A stretch of DNA of 64,000 bases, from positions 2,418,001 to 2,482,000 of the forward strand of contig NZ_CP066149.1 of the NCBI RefSeq assembly GCF_023206395.1. The letters are read 5' to 3'. Shown here piece by piece: positions 57,300 through 64,000 of the stretch. Position numbers and translations under genes: made by a program. Each line of letters starts with the position of its first letter. The first letter of the stretch is position 1. This DNA is from Vibrio sp. ED004. Lineage in GTDB: Bacteria; Pseudomonadota; Gammaproteobacteria; Enterobacterales; Vibrionaceae. Below the pieces are notes generated by a model. It saw only the letters and a program-made list of their open reading frames with translations, had not been told where the DNA came from and made no database searches.

Positions 57300-58247
57300 A
57301 TGTTTCAGATTCTAAAAGCAGACAAAATGATCGACTTTATGCGTTGGTCAAAGGTTGCCTTTGTTTTTTCTATCTTGATGATTGGTACTGCTATCTTCAC
57401 CCTAACAACGAAATCGTTGAACTGGGGTCTAGATTTTACTGGCGGTACTCTGATTGAAGTTGGCTTTGAACAACCAGCACACCTTCCTGATATCCGTAGT
57501 GCACTAGAAGCCGAAGGCTTTGGTGATGCAACGGTACAGAACTTCGGTTCAGCTCGTGATGTAATGGTTCGTCTACGTCCACGTGATGGCGTAGCGGGCG
57601 AAACACTTGGTAACCAGATCCTTTCTGCTATTGAGAGCGGTACTGGTGAGCAAGTTGAAATGCGTCGTATCGAGTTCGTTGGTCCTAACGTGGGTGACGA
57701 ATTAACAGAAGCTGGTGGCCTTGCTATCCTAGTTTCTCTTATTTGTATCTTGATCTACGTATCAGTGCGATTTGAATGGCGTTTGGCAGCGGGTGCGGTA
57801 TTAGCACTTGCGCACGATGTTATCATCACACTTGGTGTGTTCTCTCTAATGCAAATTGAGGTAGACCTTACCATCGTAGCAGCCTTGCTAACGGTCGTCG
57901 GTTACTCCCTCAACGATACCATCGTTGTATTCGACCGTATCCGTGAGAACTTCCGTAAGATGCGTAAGGGTGAAGCACCTGAAGTACTGAACAGCTCAAT
58001 CACACAGACATTGAGCCGTACATTGATCACTTCTGGTACTACGTTGTTCGTAGTTATCGCACTGTTCGTTCAGGGCGGCGCTATGATTCACGGTTTCGCA
58101 ACCGCACTTCTATTGGGTATTACGGTTGGTACTTACTCTTCTATCTACGTTGCATCTGCACTGGCTATGAAGTTGGGTATTACGCGTGAGCACCTAATGC
58201 CACCACAAGTGGAAAAAGAAGGTGAAGAGTTTGACGAAATGCCTTAG
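57300..58247 (+). CDS. secF: protein translocase subunit SecF
   Basis: The 315-residue partner of SecD (E. coli 323) has six membrane helices. Family marks are NWGLDFTGGTLIEVG and GYSLNDTIVVFDRIRENFR. It ends the queA-tgt-yajC-secDF group; a strong terminator follows. Confidence 0.97.
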   Translation: MFQILKADKMIDFMRWSKVAFVFSILMIGTAIFTLTTKSLNWGLDFTGGTLIEVGFEQPAHLPDIRSALEAEGFGDATVQNFGSARDVMVRLRPRDGVAGETLGNQILSAIESGTGEQVEMRRIEFVGPNVGDELTEAGGLAILVSLICILIYVSVRFEWRLAAGAVLALAHDVIITLGVFSLMQIEVDLTIVAALLTVVGYSLNDTIVVFDRIRENFRKMRKGEAPEVLNSSITQTLSRTLITSGTTLFVVIALFVQGGAMIHGFATALLLGITVGTYSSIYVASALAMKLGITREHLMPPQVEKEGEEFDEMP

Positions 58248-58280
58248 GCCTTGGCTTAACCATTTTCGCTAAACCAAAAA

Positions 58281-58307
58281 AACCGCTAGGCAACTAGCGG
58301 TTTTTTT
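58281..58307 (+). terminator. rho-independent terminator of secF
   Basis: Nine-base stem AACCGCTAG / CTAGCGGTT with a GCAA loop and seven T residues, 33 bases after secF. Confidence 0.92.
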
Positions 58308-58388
58308 ACGTCTGCATTCTATGGTGAAGCTCAATACAATTTAACGTTGAAGTGAGTTGTACTTCATTTCAATAAGAGACATTCTGAT

Positions 58389-58499
<111 letters not shown>

Positions 58500-58507
58500 G
58501 CAGATAC

Positions 58508-58530
58508 AAAAAAACCTCGCAATTGCGAGG
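58508..58530 (-). terminator. rho-independent terminator of suhB
   Basis: CCTCGCAATTGCGAGG, a 16-base palindrome able to form a 6-bp stem, preceded on the plus strand by seven A residues that give the U-tract. It lies 54 bases beyond suhB. Confidence 0.88.
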
Positions 58531-58583
58531 CTTTGGAATTTCTATTCTCCCTTGAAACAGGGAGCTTTAACGTAAGGCCTGAA

Positions 58584-59387
58584 TTACTTCAGCATACCTT
58601 CGTTAGCGTTTTCACGAACGTGCTTAAGAATAGACTTAACACCACGTGCGCTTGAAGCAACAACATTACCAGAAGTCATGTAATCAGTACCGCCAGCAAA
58701 GTCAGTCATGATAGCACCAGCTTCACGAGCGATTAGGTCGCCAGCTGCTAGATCCCATGGCTTAAGGCCTAGTTCTAGGTAACCATCAACACGGCCAGCT
58801 GCTAGGTAACATAGGTCAAGAGCAGGAGAACCAGTACGACGGAAGTCAGCACAATCGATGAATAGACCAGAGATGATCTTCATGAAAGATTCAGAGTGTT
58901 GTTTTTGCTTGAATGGGAAACCAGTCGCTAGAACAGTACCTTGAAGGTCTTTAAGTTGAGTAACACGCATACGAGCGTTGTTAAGTTGAGCGCCAGCGCC
59001 ACGTTGAGCTGTGAATAGCTCGTTTAGCATTGGGTCATAAACACAAGCAACTTCTGTACGACCGTTCATGCGAACAGCGATAGATACAGAGAAGTGAGGG
59101 AAACCTTTTACAAAGTTGTTGGTGCCATCTAGTGGGTCAACGATCCATTGTACGTCAGAGTCTTTACCTTCAGTCAGGCCTTTCTCTTCAGAAATAATGC
59201 TGTGCTCTGGGTAAGATGCTTTGATTGTCTCAATGATCATGTACTCAGCTTCTTGAGCAATGTTAGTAACGTAATCGTTGTTACCTTTTAGAGACGTTTC
59301 GATCTTATCAGTTGTTTCTAGAGATTTAGCAATATGGTTGCCAGCTTTACGCGCAGCGCGTATCGCAATGTTTAGCATTGGATGCAT
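58584..59387 (-). CDS. suhB: inositol-1-monophosphatase / rRNA antitermination factor
   Basis: SuhB dephosphorylates inositol phosphates and, in E. coli, is part of the rRNA antitermination complex with NusA and others. The 267-residue length equals the E. coli protein. The metal-binding motif is SEEKG (E67/E68) and WIVDPLDGTNNFVKG with D84 and D87; WDLAAGDLIAREAG follows near the C-terminus. It is divergent from trmJ, as in E. coli. Confidence 0.96.
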   Translation of the reverse strand: MHPMLNIAIRAARKAGNHIAKSLETTDKIETSLKGNNDYVTNIAQEAEYMIIETIKASYPEHSIISEEKGLTEGKDSDVQWIVDPLDGTNNFVKGFPHFSVSIAVRMNGRTEVACVYDPMLNELFTAQRGAGAQLNNARMRVTQLKDLQGTVLATGFPFKQKQHSESFMKIISGLFIDCADFRRTGSPALDLCYLAAGRVDGYLELGLKPWDLAAGDLIAREAGAIMTDFAGGTDYMTSGNVVASSARGVKSILKHVRENANEGMLK

Positions 59388-59568
59388 ATGGTTTTTCCCA
59401 CAAGATGTTAAAGAACAATTTAAAGCGGCGGCGAGTATACCAAAGTTTTACCAAAAGGGAAGTGGTTATTTTTTGAACTCTTGGTTTCACATTCCGCGAA
59501 GGGTCTGACCATTTTACTTTGCTATGTGTTAATATCTCGCGATTATTTTTAAAGTGGTGTCATATAGC

Positions 59569-60297
59569 ATGTTAGACAATGTAAAAGTCGTTCTGGTTGG
59601 TACGTCTCATTCGGGAAATATCGGATCAGCAGCTCGCGCAATGAAAGTGATGGGTTTGAGTCAATTAGTTCTTGTAGACCCTCAATGTGAAGTTGACGAG
59701 CAGACCTTAGCACTGGCTGCTGGTGCAGGTGACATCGCAGAAAACGCGACGATTGTTTCTACTCTTGAAGAAGCAGTAAGAGACTGTGGTTTGGTTGTGG
59801 GTTCAAGTGCTCGTTCTCGTACGCTTGAATGGCCAATGCTTGAGCCTCGTGAATGTGGTGAAAAGTTTGCGGTTGAAGGTCAGAAGCACCCGGTAGCATT
59901 AGTATTTGGCCGTGAGCGCACTGGCTTAACTAATGATGAACTGCAGAAGTGTCACTACCATGTATGTATTCCAGCTAACCCAGAATACAGCTCGCTAAAC
60001 CTAGCAATGGCAGTACAGACACTAAGCTACGAAGTACGTGTTGCACACCTTGATATGGTGGCTAGCCAATATCAGCCACAGCAACAAGATGAATACCCAC
60101 GTCACGACGAACTAGAAATGTTCTATGAACACCTTGAAAAAGTGATCATCGATACCCAATTTATCTCTAAGGATAAGCCGGGTCAGGTGATGAACAAGTT
60201 ACGTCGTCTATTTAGCCGTGCTCGCCCAGAACTGCAAGAAATCAACACACTTCGTGGTATTTTGACTTCGATTGAGAAGAGCAAAAACGACAAATAA
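59569..60297 (+). CDS. trmJ: tRNA (cytidine/uridine-2'-O-)-methyltransferase TrmJ
   Basis: TrmJ methylates position 32 of several tRNAs. The 242-residue SPOUT protein starts [24 protein letters not shown] and has the knot motifs [13 protein letters not shown] and [17 protein letters not shown]. The frame opens at 59554 but the ATG at 59569 matches E. coli YfhQ. It precedes iscR by 116 bases, the same order as E. coli. Confidence 0.95.
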   Translation: MLDNVKVVLVGTSHSGNIGSAARAMKVMGLSQLVLVDPQCEVDEQTLALAAGAGDIAENATIVSTLEEAVRDCGLVVGSSARSRTLEWPMLEPRECGEKFAVEGQKHPVALVFGRERTGLTNDELQKCHYHVCIPANPEYSSLNLAMAVQTLSYEVRVAHLDMVASQYQPQQQDEYPRHDELEMFYEHLEKVIIDTQFISKDKPGQVMNKLRRLFSRARPELQEINTLRGILTSIEKSKNDK

Positions 60298-60321
60298 AGC
60301 CCATACAATAGTTAAGGGTGA

Positions 60322-60346
60322 ATACCTGACTAAAATAGTCAACTAA
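60322..60346 (+). promoter_or_regulatory. IscR type 1 site, upstream copy
   Basis: ATACCTGACTAAAATAGTC followed by AACTAA fits the 25-base E. coli type 1 consensus (ATASYYGACT...AGTCRRSTAT) at all but the last base. Bound by [2Fe-2S]-IscR. It abuts the second site. Confidence 0.8.
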
Positions 60347-60371
60347 ATACTTGACCAATTTAGTCGGGTAT
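60347..60371 (+). promoter_or_regulatory. IscR type 1 site, downstream copy
   Basis: ATACTTGACCAATTTAGTC followed by GGGTAT matches the type 1 consensus with one change (C for T in GACT). It lies 43 bases before the iscR start, so autorepression is expected. Confidence 0.85.
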
Positions 60372-60413
60372 GGGAAGATTCCAACCACATAAACAATGTG
60401 GATACGGTGTGAT

Positions 60414-60935
60414 ATGAAACTTACATCTAAAGGAAGATATGCGGTAACAGCTATGCTAGATGTAGCACTGCATTCGCAAAAAAGCCCAGTTCCTCTGGCT
60501 GACATTTCAGAGCGACAAGGCATCTCGTTATCTTACTTAGAGCAACTTTTTTCTAAGTTACGTAAAGCTGGCTTAGTTGCTAGTGTTCGCGGCCCTGGTG
60601 GTGGTTACCGTTTAGGTGCTGAAGCGAGCGATATCGCTGTCGGAACTGTGATTGCAGCAGTAGATGAATCAGTGGATGCGACTAAGTGTCACGGTCGAGC
60701 AGATTGCCAAGGTGGTAGTCGTTGTTTAACTCACACTCTATGGCGTGATTTAAGCTCCCGAATCAGCAGCTTCTTAAACGACATTACGCTCGGAGAGCTA
60801 ATGAAAGATAACGAAGTTTTAGAAATTTCTGATCGTCAAGATATCGATCTTGCGGTTAATAATGGTTTTGCACATAAAAATACGAGCACTACAACGATTA
60901 GTGCAGCACCTCACGGTGTTAATGCCCGCTCTTAG
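60414..60935 (+). CDS. iscR: Fe-S cluster assembly transcriptional regulator IscR
   Basis: A 173-residue Rrf2-family regulator. The winged helix lies in residues 1-60 ([20 protein letters not shown]). The [2Fe-2S] ligands are C92, C98 and C104 in [13 protein letters not shown], the same numbering as E. coli. The ATG at 60414 gives the family N-terminus. Two adjacent IscR sites upstream imply feedback repression by the Fe-S form. iscS follows after 27 bases. Confidence 0.97.
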   Translation: MKLTSKGRYAVTAMLDVALHSQKSPVPLADISERQGISLSYLEQLFSKLRKAGLVASVRGPGGGYRLGAEASDIAVGTVIAAVDESVDATKCHGRADCQGGSRCLTHTLWRDLSSRISSFLNDITLGELMKDNEVLEISDRQDIDLAVNNGFAHKNTSTTTISAAPHGVNARS

Positions 60936-60962
60936 CGGTCAGTTTTTACATTGGAGTAGAAA

Positions 60963-62177
60963 ATGAAACTGCCTATTTACTTTGACTATTCAGCTACATG
61001 CCCAGTCGATCCACGAGTTGCTGAGAAAATGGTTCAGTGCATGACGATGGACGGTAACTTCGGTAACCCTGCATCTCGTTCACACCGTTACGGCTGGCAG
61101 GCAGAAGAAGCAGTAGATAATGCTCGTGAGCAAATCGCTGACCTACTAAATGCAGACCCACGTGAAATTGTTTTCACTTCAGGTGCTACAGAGTCAGATA
61201 ACCTTGCTATTAAAGGTGCAGCGCACTTTTACGAGAAGAAAGGTAAGCACGTAATTACGTGCAAAACAGAACATAAAGCGGTTCTTGATCCATGTCGCCA
61301 ACTAGAGCGTGAAGGTTTTGAGGTAACTTACCTTGAGCCAGAAGCAAACGGCATCATCGATCTAGACAAGCTACAAGCTGCAATGCGTGAAGACACTGTT
61401 CTAGTTTCTATCATGCACGTTAACAACGAGATTGGTGTAATCCAAGATATCTCTGCAATCGGCGAACTATGTCGTTCACGCAAGATCATCTTCCACGTTG
61501 ATGCGGCTCAGTCTGCGGGTAAAATCCCACTAGACGTACAAGAGATGAAAGTTGACCTAATCTCACTTTCAGCTCACAAAATGTATGGTCCTAAAGGTAT
61601 CGGTGCACTTTACGTTCGTCGTAAGCCACGTATTCGTCTTGAAGCACAAATGCACGGCGGCGGTCACGAGCGTGGTTTCCGTTCAGGTACGCTTGCTACT
61701 CACCAAATCGTGGGTATGGGTGAAGCTTGTGCTGTTGCTAAGCAAGACATGCAGAAAGATTACGATCACGCACTAGCACTTCGTGAGCGCCTATTGAAAG
61801 GTGTTCAAGATCTAGAAGCGGTAACAGTAAACGGTGACTTAGACCAACGTGTACCACACAACCTAAACGTTAGCTTTGCTTTCGTTGAAGGTGAATCTCT
61901 GCTTATGTCTCTAAAAGACCTAGCGGTATCATCAGGTTCTGCATGTACATCAGCAAGCCTAGAACCTTCATACGTTCTACGTGCTCTTGGTCTGAACGAT
62001 GAACTGGCACACAGCTCAGTACGTTTCTCATTCGGCCGTTTCACAACGGAAGAAGAAATCGACTACGCGATTGCACAAATCCGTGTAGCGGTAAACAAAT
62101 TACGCGACATGTCTCCTCTATGGGATATGTATAAAGAAGGGATTGATTTGAACACTGTTGAGTGGGCTCATCACTAA
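60963..62177 (+). CDS. iscS: cysteine desulfurase IscS
   Basis: A pyridoxal-phosphate enzyme that takes sulfur from cysteine for Fe-S clusters and tRNA thiolation. The 404-residue length equals E. coli. The PLP lysine is K206 ([10 protein letters not shown]) and the persulfide cysteine is C328 ([17 protein letters not shown]). Conserved [10 protein letters not shown] is present. It belongs to the isc operon. Confidence 0.98.
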   Translation: MKLPIYFDYSATCPVDPRVAEKMVQCMTMDGNFGNPASRSHRYGWQAEEAVDNAREQIADLLNADPREIVFTSGATESDNLAIKGAAHFYEKKGKHVITCKTEHKAVLDPCRQLEREGFEVTYLEPEANGIIDLDKLQAAMREDTVLVSIMHVNNEIGVIQDISAIGELCRSRKIIFHVDAAQSAGKIPLDVQEMKVDLISLSAHKMYGPKGIGALYVRRKPRIRLEAQMHGGGHERGFRSGTLATHQIVGMGEACAVAKQDMQKDYDHALALRERLLKGVQDLEAVTVNGDLDQRVPHNLNVSFAFVEGESLLMSLKDLAVSSGSACTSASLEPSYVLRALGLNDELAHSSVRFSFGRFTTEEEIDYAIAQIRVAVNKLRDMSPLWDMYKEGIDLNTVEWAHH

Positions 62178-62210
62178 TCTCACGGAAATAGAGGATTCGA
62201 GGTAACTATC

Positions 62211-62588
62211 ATGGCATATAGCGAAAAAGTAATTGATCACTACGAAAACCCACGTAACGTAGGTTCGTTTGATAAAGAAGACCCAAGTGTAGGTAGCGGC
62301 ATGGTTGGCGCACCGGCTTGTGGTGACGTAATGAAACTGCAAATCAAAGTATCTGCAGAAGGTATTATTGAAGACGCAAAATTCAAGACTTACGGTTGCG
62401 GTAGCGCAATCGCTTCTAGCTCACTAGTAACTGAGTGGGTTAAAGGTAAAAGCATTGATGAAGCAGCGGCTATCAAAAACTCTGAAATTGCAGAAGAATT
62501 AGAATTGCCACCAGTGAAAGTTCACTGTTCAATTCTTGCTGAAGATGCAATCAAAGCAGCAGTTGCGGATTACAAAAAGAAGCACTAA
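62211..62588 (+). CDS. iscU: Fe-S scaffold protein IscU
   Basis: A 125-residue scaffold on which [2Fe-2S] and [4Fe-4S] clusters are built. The ligands C37, C63 and C106 and D39 are in GAPACGDV, YGCGSAI and VHCSILAE. The LPPVKVHCS segment, bound by HscA, is intact. Confidence 0.98.
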   Translation: MAYSEKVIDHYENPRNVGSFDKEDPSVGSGMVGAPACGDVMKLQIKVSAEGIIEDAKFKTYGCGSAIASSSLVTEWVKGKSIDEAAAIKNSEIAEELELPPVKVHCSILAEDAIKAAVADYKKKH

Positions 62589-62686
62589 TCGCTTCTACAA
62601 GGTAATCACTTCAAAAAAGTAATATTTGGGAGCATCCTTTGTGCTCCCCCTGAGTTCTCAATTTATATAAAACACAAGGTTGTAGT

Positions 62687-63010
62687 ATGGCCATCACCAT
62701 GACAGATACGGCAGCAAGCCGAGTTCAAGCTTTCCTAGATAACCGAGGTAAAGGTATCGGGTTGCGCTTAGCGGTAAAAACTACTGGCTGTTCGGGTATG
62801 GCGTATGTACTGGAATTCGTTGACGAGCTTAACGAAGAAGACGAAGTGTTCGAGCATTCAGGTGTTAAGGTCATCATTGATCCAAAGAGCCTAGTTTACC
62901 TAGACGGTACTGAGCTTGATTACGTAAAAGAAGGCCTAAACGAAGGTTTTGAATTCAACAACCCGAACGCGAAAGGCGAATGTGGTTGTGGTGAGAGCTT
63001 CAATGTATAA
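62687..63010 (+). CDS. iscA: A-type Fe-S carrier IscA
   Basis: A 107-residue carrier with the conserved cysteines C35 (GCSGM) and C99/C101 (CGCGES). The function is delivery of clusters or iron to targets. The 98-base gap from iscU carries only a short inverted repeat (GGGAGCATCC... GTGCTCCCCC) with no T-run, which may lower downstream expression. Confidence 0.97.
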   Translation: MAITMTDTAASRVQAFLDNRGKGIGLRLAVKTTGCSGMAYVLEFVDELNEEDEVFEHSGVKVIIDPKSLVYLDGTELDYVKEGLNEGFEFNNPNAKGECGCGESFNV

Positions 63011-63094
63011 ACGCCTCAATCGTTGAGCGTTTATAGTGAGCGAAGAATAAAATTAGGCTCTATTTAAAGAGCCTAAACTTAGGACCACCGTTAG

Positions 63095-63610
63095 ATGAAT
63101 CATTTCGAATTATTTGGGCTACCACTTCAGTTTCAACTGGATGGTAGCCTTCTTTCTTCTCAGTTTAGAGATCTGCAACGCCAATTCCACCCTGATAAAT
63201 TTGCCACAGCTTCTGAGCGAGATCGCCTATTAGCCGTGCAAAAAGCTGCGCAAATTAACGATGCGTACCAGGTGTTGAAGAATCCAATCAGCCGAGCTGA
63301 ATACCTGTTAGTACAACATGGTGAGGATATTCGCGGCGAGCAGCAGACCATGCAAGATCCTATGTTCCTGATGGAGCAAATGGAATTGCGTGAAGAGCTA
63401 GAAGACATCGCCGACAGTTCTGATCCAGAAGATGCATTGTTTGCATTTGAAGGAAAGGTTAGCAAAATGTATAAACAACAATTAAGCGCTATCCAACAAG
63501 AACTCGACAGCGAAGCTTGGTTAGAAGCTGCAGACCGAGTAAGAAAGCTTAAGTTTATTGCAAAATTAAAGAATGAAATCGAGTTAGTTGAAGATCGTCT
63601 GATCGGCTAG
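63095..63610 (+). CDS. hscB: co-chaperone HscB
   Basis: A 171-residue J-domain protein (E. coli 171). The HPD motif that stimulates HscA ATPase is at residues 32-34, within the J-domain of about residues 1-75; the C-terminal helical domain binds IscU. The hscA start is 22 bases downstream. Confidence 0.97.
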   Translation: MNHFELFGLPLQFQLDGSLLSSQFRDLQRQFHPDKFATASERDRLLAVQKAAQINDAYQVLKNPISRAEYLLVQHGEDIRGEQQTMQDPMFLMEQMELREELEDIADSSDPEDALFAFEGKVSKMYKQQLSAIQQELDSEAWLEAADRVRKLKFIAKLKNEIELVEDRLIG

Positions 63611-63632
63611 TTCGTATAACAAGGACACATCC

Positions 63633-64000
63633 ATGGCACTACTTCAGATTGCAGAACCAGGGCAAAGCGCCGCTCCTCACCAGCACAAGCTTGCTGTGGG
63701 TATTGATTTAGGTACAACAAACTCATTGGTTGCGGCAGTGCGCAGTGGTGAGGCGAGCACGCTCGTTGATCAACAAGGTCGCAGTATTCTGCCTTCCGTT
63801 GTTCACTATACGTCAGAGTCGTATACGACTGGTGATGAAGCTCGTGCAAATGCACAGACAGATCCTAAAAATACCATTATCTCGGTGAAGCGATTAATCG
63901 GTCGTTCATTGTCAGATATCCAACAGCGATACCCGTCTCTGCCATATCAGTTTGAAGAAAGTGATAATGGTCTGCCTGTGATTCGCACAGAACAAGGCAA
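63633..64000 (+). CDS. hscA: Fe-S assembly chaperone HscA, truncated by window end
   Basis: The first 122 residues of the Hsp70-type chaperone that releases clusters from IscU. The ATP-binding motif [15 protein letters not shown] is at about residues 22-36, and [16 protein letters not shown] follows. The ATG has AAGGA 9 bases upstream. The frame is open to the last base. Confidence 0.95.
   Translation, partial: MALLQIAEPGQSAAPHQHKLAVGIDLGTTNSLVAAVRSGEASTLVDQQGRSILPSVVHYTSESYTTGDEARANAQTDPKNTIISVKRLIGRSLSDIQQRYPSLPYQFEESDNGLPVIRTEQG

Overview
The window is a chromosomal segment of a marine gammaproteobacterium of the genus Vibrio. Gene order follows the Vibrio cholerae aroF-tyrA-ettA-slt-trpR-yjjX-mbaA-pheA-raiA-bamD-rluD-pgeF-clpB-rrn block, followed by phoBR/ppx/ppk/pst and an isc cluster. 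The 16S sequence and roughly 44 percent G+C look like the Splendidus clade, but species is inference. Almost all of the sequence is housekeeping core; accessory or decayed material is confined to a few short stretches.

Layout. 1-8.7 kb: aromatic amino acid genes (aroF end, tyrA), an envelope M23 endopeptidase, a PilZ protein, ettA, the lytic transglycosylase slt, trpR and the house-cleaning NTPase yjjX. 8.7-11.3 kb: a decayed GGDEF/EAL gene at the mbaA position, with nspS, its expected partner, absent. 11.3-17.6 kb: pheA with a newly located pheL leader and attenuator, raiA, an MltF-like transglycosylase, bamD, rluD, pgeF. 17.7-26.3 kb: clpB with a sigma-32-type promoter, then a complete rRNA operon (16S, tRNA-Ala(GGC), 23S, 5S, tRNA-Asp, tRNA-Trp) with two promoters and a terminator. 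26.4-32.0 kb: mepA, a frameshifted small gene, a degenerate IS256-family element with an 8-bp target duplication, yfhL, trhP, rdgC. 32.2-44.7 kb: the phosphate regulon (phoB, phoR, a PstS-type binding protein, ppx, ppk1, large pstC and pstA, pstB, phoU) with two candidate Pho boxes. 44.7-49.8 kb: two outer-membrane barrels, a LysR regulator, cutC, and a divergent peroxiredoxin/oxyR2 pair. 49.9-51.7 kb: an AT-rich islet of small membrane proteins, two of them paralogs, behind what looks like the 3' remnant of a larger gene. 51.8-64.0 kb: a CBS protein, queA-tgt-yajC-secD-secF, a 7-bp tandem repeat, suhB, trmJ and iscR-iscS-iscU-iscA-hscB-hscA (cut by the window end).

Functional themes are aromatic amino acid synthesis with three separate controls (tyrA/aroF pairing, trpR, pheL attenuation), cell-wall remodelling (M23, Slt, MltF-like, MepA), phosphate sensing and polyphosphate storage, peroxide defence, tRNA modification and protein export, and Fe-S assembly with two abutting IscR sites.

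Several accessory genes (mbaA, the IS256 transposase, the small gene at 27.6 kb, one islet gene) carry one-base indels, mostly in homopolymer runs, and the 16S gene has an eight-G run where six are usual. Some of these may be sequencing errors. The mbaA internal deletion and nspS absence cannot be explained that way. No large undescribed system is evident; the best candidates for something new are the 49.9-51.6 kb islet, the 7-bp repeat array and a possible structured RNA ahead of tgt.
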